Below are positions 50,515 through 60,779 of a DNA stretch of 64,000 nucleotides, in pieces. The position numbers were made by a program, and so were the translations under genes. The notes below the pieces were generated by a model, which saw only the letters and a list, made by a program, of their open reading frames with translations, had not been told where the DNA came from and did not search any database. This DNA is from Tachypleus tridentatus (Eukaryota; Arthropoda; Merostomata; Xiphosura; Limulidae): NCBI RefSeq assembly GCF_004210375.1, contig NC_134834.1, positions 96,910,170 through 96,974,169 of the forward strand, given 5' to 3'. Position 1 is the stretch's first letter. Every line of letters begins with the position of its first letter.

Positions 50515-51622
50515 TTCAACATCACCTCTTCGACTAAACTTTATGAGGTTAAAAGAGGTCATGTTGAATTTTACATTACATTTTTGAATCTTATTTCAAA
50601 CGAAAAATGCATATTTAGTTTTAATTCGTGTAAAAGACTTCGAATTCAAAACGACATTCGTAAAGGGAATGTCGACTACGACACGAAAATATCTGGAACC
50701 TGTTATTATATTAAAGTAACAAGTGGTACACTGAATTATCGAAAGTGTATTCGTTGGAAAGTCTTGAACTATAACGAGGATTAAAGTACTTGTATCCTAG
50801 GTAGACACGTGTTCTATACATCAAACTTTATACGGTAGTTCTGAAACAGAACGTAAACCCTAATCTGAATACAAACCTAAAATTATGATTCGTAGCCTAA
50901 AAATTAAAAGGTCGCCGAGAATATAAAGCATCACCGAAATGTCATTCCTTACCACTACCAGTTGTATATTAATAACACCATACTTTACTTGGTTTCATTA
51001 GACTACTGACTCACTTCTCATTCATTATCTTTTTGTATTTTATTTCAAATAAGAATTTACATAAAAGGCTTAGAATTCAGAACGATAGAGATAAAAGGAA
51101 TGGTGACAATATTCTGTAGCTGGAATTGTAGCTAATTCAATTGGTACTGTTCCTTTACATGAAGCACTAGAGAACATCATTTTCATACCTGGCAGAATAA
51201 ACCCACCGATCGATAATATCGAAATATTTGTTGTAAGTTATTGTTTTAAAACAATGAATGGTACATTGGCTCATAAAGCATACTTGTTGGATGGAAAATT
51301 CTTTTTCATAGTTTCCGTATAAAGTTTAGTGTATAATCCACGTGTCTATGCACTAAACTTTATACCGAAGTTATGGAACAGAACACAAAGATTAACACGT
51401 TACAGGAAGTGTAAAACATTACGGAAAACATTTGATCATGAAGCACTTGTGCACAACATTTGTTCTACATACAGAATATGTCCAATAGCGTATTTAGAAA
51501 GCAATAGTGTGTTTGATACAAAACTATATTACAAAGGTTTCTGTAACATTTCAATAATGTTTCATCTCACATATTTTCTTCGATTTCTTGGTAACTTTTT
51601 AATTACTTTTAATCACTGTTAA
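50515..51622 (+). other. Two diverged coding-like segments in tandem, copy 3
   Basis: This is the counterpart of 40840-41860. The first segment lacks part of the middle present at 41010-41120. The second contains the 97-codon open stretch 51329-51622, which is also kept at 41780-42073. No known family is recognised. Confidence 0.35.
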
Positions 51623-51928
51623 TATTAAACACTACAAACGTTAGAATAAACAATCTTTATATAATTCAACTTAAAATTAAACACACATCGTTAAATGTAT
51701 AGTTTTCACTCCCTATGTTTGTAACTCTTCAAGTGAAATAATGATACTTGCAAACCTAACATGGAAGTTTATACAAGTACAGAAGCAAGGTAAACACTTA
51801 CAACAATTGCAGTTTATAAAAATATTATTAAACTACTTGTCGTTTGCATATGACAAACTACAGATTTGTGGTGTAAGCACTTTAGCTAAAGACATTAAAT
51901 AGTAATGACATGTCATCGTATCAGTAGA

Positions 51929-54269
51929 GTTCACTGTGTCGGTATTTGGGTATTCATGTTGTAAAATACCCAGGAGGATCAGGTACATTTGACCTCTTCC
52001 TCCCTCCCGAACGATTATAGCGTCTGTCTTTAGGGGTTTTTTTTGTTGTTTTTTTTAAGCTTTGGGCCAGAGTAAAAGTATAACATCATACTCAGGCCCA
52101 TTTCAGGGCTCAGTCCATGCATGGACGAACAAGAAGTTTTTTTTTTCTTCATTTAATTTTTTTTATATATATTTTTTTTGTATTTTCATATGTATATATA
52201 TTTTTTGTATTTTTTTTCCTTTTTCTCTATTGAGAGAATGCTACTACTACTTGTAGTACACACCCAAAAATGAAAGTAAGAATAATTTTTATTATTCAAT
52301 ACTTGAATAATAATTCAAAAAGAGAAAAAATAATAATAATGATTAAAAAAGAAAATAATAATTATAATAATAAAAAGAAACAAAGACTAAGTGTCTAGTG
52401 CATAGTGGCCAGCTTGTGTTACATTTCTTAAATATATGTTAAAAGGGAAGAGGTATTTAGGACCATTTACATCATGTACGTGATATCTGTCGAGATCACA
52501 CATTAAGTCATTTTATGCCAATTCTTATTGAAATATTTTAGAGAATTATGCAAGAGTCTTTCAGCTATTGTATCTATGTTTGCATACTTGTGCATGAATG
52601 TGGTTGAGGTGCTACGTGGTACTTTATATGCTGAAGTTAGTACTGAATTTTGTATACGTTGAAGTTTCTGTACATGTGTGGGTGCTATGTTAATCCAGGC
52701 AGGTGATGCATATTCTATTGTTGGTCTAATGTACGTTTTGTAGATTTTAAGTATATTGTCTGGTGATGTTCCTTGAATTTTACCTGAAAGACTTCTTGCA
52801 TAGTTTGCTCTTTTCCAGATTCGTATCAGTACATTTTTAATATGTGGTAGCCACGTTAATTTTGAATCATAGGTTAGACCTAGAAATTTAGCAGAAGTAG
52901 CAGTCAGTAAAAGTGATCCATTCATATATAGTTTTGGTGGATCTTTTTTCAGCTTATTCAGTCTGCTGAATAATATGACTTGGGTTTTTGGAATATTGAT
53001 TTTGATTCTGTATTTCTGGCAGTATTGTTCGATGTTATTCAGGACTGGTTGTAGGTTCGTTGCTGCTATTGACGGAGTGGGGCACTTTTCCAGACTGCTA
53101 CATCGTCAGCGAACTGTGATGCATAACCTAAATTTAGGTCCGACAGAGGCATATTACTCACGTACATGATAAATAATATAGGGCTAACAACCCCTCCCTG
53201 CGGGACTCCTGCTTCAAGTGAAAAGGACCCTGAGTGGGCCCCATTTACATTTACTTTACACATTCTGTTATCCAGGAAGTTGGACAGCTAGCGAATAGTT
53301 TCCTGGGTAATGCCATTTCATGTAATCTGTGATGTAAACCATTATGCCAAACTGTGTCAAATCTTTCTCAATGTCGAGCTACAGTGCATTCTTTTTTTTT
53401 GTTGAAGCTGTCGGTAATTGATTCTGTAAGTCGAATCAGGTGGTCTGTAGTTTGGCGGTTTTTTCAAAACCGTTTTGAATTTCTGGTAATTTTGAATTTT
53501 CGTCTAAGTAAACTGACAGACGATTACTAATTATCCTCTCTAATACTTTGCCAATACAACTGGTTAAGCTAATCGGGCGGTAGTTGTTTGGTTTATTCGC
53601 TGGCTTTCCTTCTTTGTGGAACATTAATATTATTGCTTCCTTCCAAGAAACGGGGATATATCCAGCTGATAGTGAGAGATTAAATAACGCTGTTAGGTGT
53701 TCATATAATCTCTGAGTGCCTTGTTTTAGGAGGATAGCTTGAATACCATCTTCTCCAGGGGCTTTGTTTTTTGTGTTGTTAATAGCAGTTACGACTTCTG
53801 TTACAGTAATATGTTTTATCAGTTGATGAGTGCTCCAGTCTTTTGTTTTTTCTTGGAGTGTAATAGTGTTGACTGGAAATTTAGGTGTAAAAATGCTTCT
53901 GTTTTGATCAATAAAGTTTGTGACTGTATTATAAAAGTATCTGTTCATGTCTGGTTCATGATGTGTCTTAAACGTGTTTTCTAGGTGTTTTTTAAATATC
54001 TCGGCTTTTTCTGTGTTATTGTATGCTGTTTCTCCATCCAGTTCCAGTGGTGGATATACTGTGTTTGTTGTTCCTGTATTTGTAAATCTTTTCAAGTGTG
54101 TCCAGAATTGTTTAGGATCAGTTTTGTGATTTAGATCGGTACAGAAGGTGTCCCAGTTTTCTTGTTTCTGTTGTCTGATTAAATTTCTTATTTTATTCCT
54201 TATTGTGTTTATCTGAGTTTTAAGTGTGGGGTTGCGATTTTGAATGTACTGTCTGCGGAGTATACGTCT
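51929..54269 (-). mobile_element. Jockey-like LINE, 5'-truncated, better preserved copy
   Basis: Reverse transcriptase of a non-LTR retrotransposon lies on the minus strand. The 54320-53436 frame holds the fingers region with NYRPISLTSCIGKVLERII. The 53263-53066 frame holds GVPQGGVVSPILF and the FADD catalytic motif. The 52925-52503 frame holds the thumb and C-terminal region (FLGLTYDSKLTWLPHI, RPTIEYASPAW). At least two frameshifts separate these frames. The apurinic-type endonuclease that should precede the reverse transcriptase is absent, so the element is a dead-on-arrival 5' truncation of ~2.3 kb. The first few codons of the longest frame read into the neighbouring SINE and are not LINE. 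The 3' end at the left carries a small hairpin (GGGTATT at 51948, AATACCC at 51965). GTAGA flanks both ends. Confidence 0.9.
52136..52386. repeat. T-rich and AAT-rich low-complexity tract in the LINE 3' region
   Basis: Runs of T with TATATATTTTTT are followed by AATAATAATAATG and AAAGAAAATAATAATT. The equivalent tract at 14125-14352 differs in run lengths, as expected of a microsatellite. Confidence 0.8.
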
Positions 54270-54294
54270 GTAGATTTCGTTGTATAAAGTTTGG

Positions 54295-54530
54295 TTTGAA
54301 TTTCGCGCCAAGCTACACAAAGACTACTTGTACCAGTCATCCCTATTTTAATAATGTAAGACTAGAGGTAAGACAGCTAGTCTTCACTACCGACCGCCAA
54401 CTCTCTGGGATACTCTTTTACCAACGAATAGTGGGATTGACCGTCACTATATATAATACCCTCCCGGTTGAAAGGGCGAACATGCTTGGTACGAGTCGAG
54501 TGTTTTAACCATCTGGCAATGCCGGACCAT
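54295..54530 (-). mobile_element. SINE1, minus, next to the LINE
   Basis: It is the same insertion as 16231-16462 and 42401-42664. The head at the right (GCAATGCCGGACC) is followed by spacer P. Confidence 0.75.
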
Positions 54531-55034
54531 GTCTAATTCACAAAAAACAAACAAGTTCTTCAATAACACACTGCCATTGTATGTATCATCAGGTCTTGTG
54601 TAAAGATAGTTACCAACTCATTTAAATATATATGTAATTTTCAAATGTCTTTATTTTCACTTTTTATCAATTGAAAGCTATGGCGGTTTTTTTCAATAAA
54701 ATATTCTGTATAAGAATAATTTACATACTTTTAAGTCATACAAAACAATGACTGGATTTTATTTCTTTAAATAAGGTATTGATGAAAAACACAACATATT
54801 TTTATATAGAATCTCATACAGATGATCTCTTTTCTCTACCACAACTAAAAACCATACTTAATAAATTACTACAAATTCAATAGTGTTATTCTTTTATAAA
54901 AGTTTTATTTCGAATAAAGGTACATGAGAGTTAAACATATAACAAAAAGAAGAAAACCACAACAGGTTATTATATCATAGGTAATGAATATTCATGATGT
55001 TCTAAAAACACGTTTGTCCAAGAAGATTTAATAC

Positions 55035-55167
55035 AAATGAAATAGAAACCCTATAACTCATAACCCTATATCCCAAGCGAATCGGAAAGGGAGACTCCCA
55101 GTTTGTCACTGAAGAAGAAAGGTCCACCTTTTCACAGCGCTCTAGTATTAGGGTTTCTATTTCATTT
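55035..55167. repeat. Foldback repeat with perfect 19-bp arms
   Basis: AAATGAAATAGAAACCCTA (55035-55053) has its exact complement at 55149-55167 around 95 bases. The older-looking counterpart near 16964-17098 has one mismatch. The size and structure suit a short inverted-repeat element, but no target duplication is obvious. Confidence 0.75.
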
Positions 55168-55493
55168 TTATCAGAGGTAATGTACAGATACATGGTGGTT
55201 TTCATCAGCTGTGAATATCAGTAACATGAAAATATGTAAATATTAACGTAAATTTTCTTAGAACAGAATTAGTAACATTTCATTCAATATATTAGTCAAA
55301 TCACTGAATACCAAAAGTTTTAGAAAATATCGAAATACTAATCAGTGTTATAAAATGACGACATAACATTGTTGCCTTTCGTTTCGTGAATCTTAGTCAG
55401 ATAATTATTAAAATGCAAAACTAGTCAGTTTTACAAGTGGATTAAGTAAATCATATATCTTTTTTAATTTCTGTTCTATCTAAAACATCTTCA

Positions 55494-55520
55494 CTGACGA
55501 TGACTGAAAAAGGTCGAAAC
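55494..55520 (+). other. Hammerhead-ribozyme-like core motif
   Basis: CTGACGATGACTGAAAAAGG then TCGAAAC. Compared with 17415 one stem base is changed from C to T opposite G, so pairing could persist as a wobble pair. This is compatible with, but does not show, selection on the stem. Confidence 0.35.
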
Positions 55521-56795
55521 GTTGTTCGCTTTTCTACATAGTGTTTTCTCCACCCATACCAGCCGTTTTTTACATATATAATGTTAAGTAATGTTTGATA
55601 TCATGGTTTTAATATTCTGAACTAATTGGAAATGCCACATTTTCTTTTAGTGAGTTTAATTTCATATCAACAATTTTTCCTTAACCAAAAACAAAACGAA
55701 CTGCTACCATAAATTCTCTTTTAACGAATGACGTCAACAGGAAGATTATTTCATGGAAAATTACGTAACTAGTATAACTATTGTCACATGAACACATAGA
55801 AAACATCTCTTGAGCACCTTGTGGGAAAATTATTAAAATCCCTGGAATGATACAAATAAATTAATTATAGTTACACTTCTCAGCAACATAACGACTGAAC
55901 TGACAAATTAAGTTGGAATATTTATCTCTACATTAACAGAAACTACAGATAAAATAATTATTTTTTTAAGAGAGGTAAAAGGTTCATGTTTCGTGTAACA
56001 CATTCCGAAACACGTTTATGTGATAATTTGGATAATAAATTTCTTGGTTATTAAGTACATGTTACAAATAAAACAACAACCAAATACGTTAAAATACAAG
56101 AATAGTTCTCTGACACTAAGCTCCCAGCGGTGAGAAGGCCAATCTGTAAATTCTATAGGCAGCGGTTTATGTGTTGTGTTACCGCTAATGCCCCACACTT
56201 TCATGTCAAAGATGCTCGAAAACAGATACTGTCAAATTCCACTGTTCGATTAGACAAGAGCAGACCAAGAGTTAATAGGAATGGGTTACCTCTTGTTTGT
56301 TAGTTGAAATTTTGGGACGGTTACTTTCAATAGTAACTTTGTGGGAATATATATATATCGAGAAAAAACGTAACATCATTAAATTAAGAAAAAAAAAGGT
56401 TTTAAAACTAGACATGTTTAAAGAACAACTAAACTAGGAGTGTTTTTACAAAAACATATGAAATAGAAAATGGTGAAGGTAACTGTGATTAGAAACATAT
56501 TATTTTAATCAGAAAAATTATCAGGAGAGTTTACAGAATGGAGTAACAATAAAATAATGTAAAGAGAACACAGTTTACGTGAACCAAGAAGCACAAATTC
56601 TAAATAAGAGTAGCAGTGAACAACTAGGATTATTCACATTTTTGTATGTTGTCAGTTAAATAAATTTAAAAACATAAGATGGGCGTGAAGACAATTCAAA
56701 CTCTCAACCAATGATGATTCGTTATCTGGTTACCTGATTCCAGGTGGCTCATGGCAAAATGGAAACCGGCTCATTTCGGGGTTTCATCTAGCGAG

Positions 56796-56804
56796 TATAA
56801 AAGG
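56796..56804 (+). promoter_or_regulatory. TATA box of gene copy E
   Basis: TATAAAAGG lies about 30 bases before the start region CTTTATCCAGCTGAATTAG. The ~100 bases upstream (GATTCGTTATCTGG, GGCTCATGGCAAAATGGAAA) are shared with copy B and in part with A and C, which suggests a conserved proximal promoter. Confidence 0.8.
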
Positions 56805-56825
56805 AACGAACTTTATCCAGCTGAA

Positions 56826-56862
56826 TTAGTGATACCCCCTAGCGTAAAACGAGAGAAATTAG
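56826..56862 (+). other. Noncoding first exon of copy E
   Basis: It runs from the presumed start near 56826 to GAAATTAG before the donor GTAAGTAAAT. The start is placed about 30 bases after the TATA box and is approximate. Confidence 0.6.
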
Positions 56863-57219
56863 GTAAGTAAATAGCTGGCTGGCCACCTGGTGTCAGAAAT
56901 TTTCATCTGAAACAAAAAACCCTCTTAGTTAGAGGATTTATAATATTTACAGATATTATGTTTGTTGTGATATTATACCTGTGGAGTTAACAGATTATTT
57001 ACAATTTATATATGCGTATGAGTTTCTGTTTTTTTATCTAATAATTAGCTGTTAGAATTTGAAGCTTCTGTGAATATAATTATGTTGTGTATTTGGTTTG
57101 TTTTCACCAGAAAGAACTACAATAATATATACCTAACATTTCTTTGAATGTGTTTACTTAATCTAAATCGTCATCACTTTTCTTTACACGTTGATTTACA
57201 GTACATTACTTTAGTAACG

Positions 57220-59568
57220 ATGAAGTGCGTTTTACTCGTAGGTAAGATTAATTATTGTATTTTTTAACATCTCATATTTAATAAAATAAGGAAACAATCA
57301 AATTATTTTGCAAAACAAACAAAAGCCAAAACAGTGAAAATATACATCACAATATAGATAACAATATGTAACAATATATAGCTATCTTTTTCAAATATTA
57401 CAACAATTTTCATAGATCAAGTACTGTTTTGTGACTTACAAAATATCTCAACGTTAAAAGTGGAAAGTGTTCTTCATTCGATCTTATTTTATTACAACTA
57501 CTTATTATACATTCTCGTTTGCAGCTTCCATGCTAATGGCAGTGATCTTTTCCTTACCACGGGTAAGTCAGCGAAACTTCTTCAGACACCCTCAAAAATT
57601 CAACTTAATCGGTCGATCGACTTAACTTTGTTGACTGAGAGCAATAACTCAAATTCAATATATATATATATATATATAGATGCCAAGACCGACCGTTTCC
57701 TGTTTGAAAAAAGTGTACAAAATAACCGTTTTAATTATTTTATTTTTATTTTTCCTGGTTATACTTTACATAATCCATGCTGTACTCACGGATATCGAAG
57801 CCCAGTTTTGAACGTCTTCAGGCTTACTCCTGAGCTTCTGGTGGCAAATTTTATTTTTAAATTTGGCAGGTTTTAGTTGTTTGAAGAAAGTGGTCACAAA
57901 TATGTACACCTTCCAGCTTTACCCCACGGGGTTCTTCAGGAACATAAGTTCACCTTCTTGCCGCTCGCGTGCCCCATATTGAAATAGCACTAAGTTTACG
58001 GATTTACAACCCTAAAATCAGGAGTTTTATTCCCTTCTGTGGACACAGTAGATAACCCGATGTGGCTTTGTTATAAAACACATTCACACATACAGTCCGC
58101 TCGCTGAATGGGTTATTAACACCACCTTCTTCGGATCGTCGGTGAAGAGATAGAAATGAAAAGATGGTTATTTTCTGATGGGTTATTAACACTGTTTCTG
58201 GAGACTGATCGAGAAATGAAGAATAAAGTTCCGTTGTAGATTTTAGGTCTTCTACGGTGTTTTTCCTCAAGAGGTAGCAAACCGTATTTCATAAAACTAA
58301 TATGTAAGTGTTTTAGTCACTTGCACGTGCCTCCACATGGACAGCGGTAAGTTTTCGGATTGCCAACAGTGAAATCAGCGGTTAGATGCTATCAGTACAC
58401 ACAGCAGGTAGGCTGCTATGGCTTTACTATAATACTATAAAAACACATACATATATACGCTTATTACCAGATGATGCATTTATGTGTATTGATGTTAACC
58501 CGATTTAAACAATGTCAGTTATTCCACATAATTAATGGAGTAAATGGGTGATTGCTTTCTAAATCAAAGTCAAGAACAAACAAACTAAGAAATAGGCTCG
58601 CATGAGAATCTTATACGTCGATAACGTGTAGTGCATGATGAAATCATTATTTTATTACGTATATTTGCTTGTTAGTATTGTACGATGTGACCAGTTAAAC
58701 ACATTAGTAAATGTTAAGTTTATCGTCACCTTGTCAGTCGACGAGTGCAGTTTTTAGGAAACAAAGTTCTAAAAAAGCTTCAAACACATTCAGGTTTCTA
58801 TTACTTTTATTTAAGAAATATGTTTATTTAAAGTTAACACATCAAACGTAATTTGGTGCCAGATACGTGCCCTAGCTTGCAATTTAGATACTATAGAAAG
58901 TTTAAATTTTGTTTCAGTTTTCATATGAAGATTTGAAAAATTGATTTGTTTGTGTTTTCAACCTGTTTATAGATATACCTTTGCCTTATTGGAAAGTAGC
59001 CCATATTTATTTAATACGAAACTACATATAGATAAAGAGTACTGTAATTCTATTCCAGAAATGAATGAGAACATACGATTTTCACTAAACAAATTCACGT
59101 AAAAGTTTTTAAACGACTGCATTAATAGTGTTGTTAAGACTGGAAACTGAAGACCTTTTTTTCTCCATCTGGCAGGCAAAACGATCTGCTTTTGAACTGC
59201 CAGACGGCGCGCAGCTCATTGTGGGCAGTATAAAAACAGGTTTCTACTGTGATGGGCTTGGACATGGCTATTATGCTGATACGACTAACAATTGCCAGAT
59301 ATTCCACGTATGTGTTCCCCAGGTGTTGGATAATGGAGAGCAAATTGTTAATCAGTACAGCTTTCTCTGTGGTAACCAGACCGTTTTTAACCAACTGACT
59401 CTCACTTGTGTCTTCCAAGAAGAAGCTATACCTTGTGCAAACGCTCCTGACTTTTACTTCGTCAATGACAACATAGGAATTGAGGACGCACTTTTCTTGA
59501 CTTATGATGATGTACAGAGAGCAAATCAACTCATTTGTGGATATGGTTCTCGTGTACAGAAAAAATAA
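57220..59568 (+). CDS. Secreted chitin-binding (CBM14, peritrophin-like) protein, copy E, appears whole
   Basis: The coding exons are 57220-57241, 57525-57562 and 59176-59568, giving 150 residues. They are joined by GT-AG introns of about 280 and 1613 bases, in phases that fit. Residues 1-20 (MKCVLLVASMLMAVIFSLPR) look like a signal peptide. AKR at 21-23 could be a dibasic trimming site before SAFELPDGAQL. Residues 45-107 form one type-2 chitin-binding domain: cysteines at 45, 60, 66, 85, 98 and 107, with spacing 14-5-18-12-8 as in CBM14, aromatic YY at 52-53 and a sequon NQT at 87-89. The last ~40 residues are a conserved acidic tail (GIEDALFLTYDDVQRANQL). An extra cysteine at 141, where the sister copies have glycine, could stay free or pair between chains. 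The likely place is extracellular matrix, cuticle or gut lining. Databases name some relatives after centipede venom proteins, by similarity only; nothing here shows a toxic role. Confidence 0.85.
57955..58092 (+). mobile_element. SINE2 in intron 3, copy E
   Basis: CTAAGTTTACGGATTTACAA, GGAGTTTTATTCCCTTCTGT and GATGTGGCTTTGTTATAAA are readable. A second, weaker tRNA-like element follows at about 58310-58445, as in the other copies. Confidence 0.6.
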
Positions 59569-59732
59569 AACTTGGAAAACATATAAGATAATGATCAATT
59601 GACCAGTCTATGAATATTGTTTTTCAGTATGCAACAAACAATTTCCTTTTTCATGTATAGCCTATAGAGTGGTTTAATGCAGGCATAGGTGATTCTGTGT
59701 TTTCTTTCTTAATTCAGTATTATTTCTACACG

Positions 59733-59738
59733 AATAAA
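59733..59738 (+). terminator. Polyadenylation signal of copy E
   Basis: AATAAA in the context ACGAATAAAGCTAATAA lies about 165 bases after the stop codon, at the same place as in every other copy. Confidence 0.75.
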
Positions 59739-59863
59739 GCTAATAACCTTGAGAACCAATTTATAATTTTTAACAACAATATTTTTTTAGCATCGTATAG
59801 TCTGTTCAATACACGATATTCCATACAAATGGTTACTGTCTCTTATTATGCTCAACCATTTCA

Positions 59864-59948
59864 AATTTGTTTGTAAGCATTATCACTAATTTGTTTGTAA
59901 GCATTATCACTAATTTGTTTATAAACATAATCACTAATTTGTTTGTGA
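59864..59948. repeat. 24-bp tandem repeat, three full units plus a partial one
   Basis: The unit AATTTGTTTGTAAGCATTATCACT is repeated at 59864, 59888 and (diverged) 59912. Copies A to D have only one unit here, so the expansion is private to E. Confidence 0.92.
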
Positions 59949-60040
59949 ATTTTCTAGTGTTACTTCTCTAAATCACCACGATGTTATTGGATAAAATAAT
60001 GGTTATAACACATCTTTTGATAAGGTTAATTGACCTTATT

Positions 60041-60265
60041 AGCAGTCCCTAATTTAGCAGTGTAAGACTAGAGGGAAGGCAGCTAGTCATAACCACCTAC
60101 CTCGAACTTTTGCGCTACTCTTTGACCAACGAATAGTGGGATTGAACGTCACGTTATAACTCCACCACGGCTGAAAAGGGGAACATGTATGGTGCGACGG
60201 GAATGCGAACCCACGAACCCAGATTACGAGTCTCTCGCCTCTACCCATGTAGCCATGCAGGGCCT
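60041..60265 (-). mobile_element. SINE1, minus, in flank T of copy E
   Basis: It is the same insertion as 22231-22449, with a better-kept body (GACTAGAGGGAAGGCAGCTA). An open frame of 79 codons runs across it on the minus strand but is only SINE sequence. Confidence 0.85.
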
Positions 60266-60779
60266 CAAAGAAATAGTAAATCCATGAACGAAATCTGTGT
60301 TGGATATTTCTATTACTTGTATCCATGTTTCATTATTGACTTTTAAAACTGCTGCTTAGATTAAACGAGTTTAGCACTGACGTGTTATATTTGTAATATA
60401 CTTTAGAAATTACTTATTTATTAGTACAAATTAATTGATTGATTCCTTCAAATTAAAACATGTTCTTTCGTAATTTTTATGCAAAGTCTGTAATTATTGG
60501 GTTTATTGATCGTTTTACGTTTGTTTCTGGTCTTTCATCCAGCGTTCTTCAAATCATAGTTCTCAACTTTCTGGTCATGTGATTTGCTAGACCATCTGTT
60601 TAACAGCTTTTGTGATAGAGAAATATGTGCAGCTGTTATTTTACACTTTCGTTCAAACCTGTCTCAGTTCCGGATGAAAGAAGACCTTTCTTTTCGTGAA
60701 TGTTACTGACTTTTATTATTGTTTGAGATCTACATTGATATTAACAGCAATTTTTAACAACTACCGATAGATAGATTTT

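Larger units (their letters stand above)
44961..51928. repeat. Spacer S, copy 3
   Basis: It is collinear with 35290-42380 at an offset of about 9.68 kb, and with 7100-13931. It holds SINE1 and SINE2, the promoter-like block, the minisatellite (about 49849-50068) and the coding-like pair (about 50515-51620). Confidence 0.87.
54531..56795. repeat. Upstream spacer P, copy for gene E
   Basis: It is collinear with 16463-18883. It keeps the empty SINE site (AAAACGAACTGCTACC near 55694), the foldback repeat 55035-55167 and the hammerhead-like motif 55494-55520. No gene is recognised. Confidence 0.8.

Noticed and set aside
53436-54320. LINE and SINE read as one chimeric element made by template switching (the open frame starts inside the SINE)
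   Set aside because: The spacer at 42376-42664 has the SINE and the intervening 20 bases but no LINE, so the SINE was probably there first and the shared open frame is chance.
57460-57876. Open frame of 138 codons on the plus strand
   Set aside because: It runs from intron 2 through exon 3 in the wrong frame and into intron 3; the real exon 3 uses another frame with consensus splice sites.
57220-59568. A venom or toxin role for the chitin-binding gene family
   Set aside because: Database names for relatives come from centipede venom surveys. The protein here has one standard CBM14 domain and nothing that indicates toxicity.
59134-59598. Minus-strand open frame of 154 codons (and similar ones at 44348-44866 and 34886-35131)
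   Set aside because: These are antisense shadows of the last exon of the chitin-binding gene; the plus strand has the signal peptide, cysteine pattern and splice sites.
60087-60326. Minus-strand 79-codon open frame
   Set aside because: It lies mostly within a SINE and encodes only the SINE sequence.
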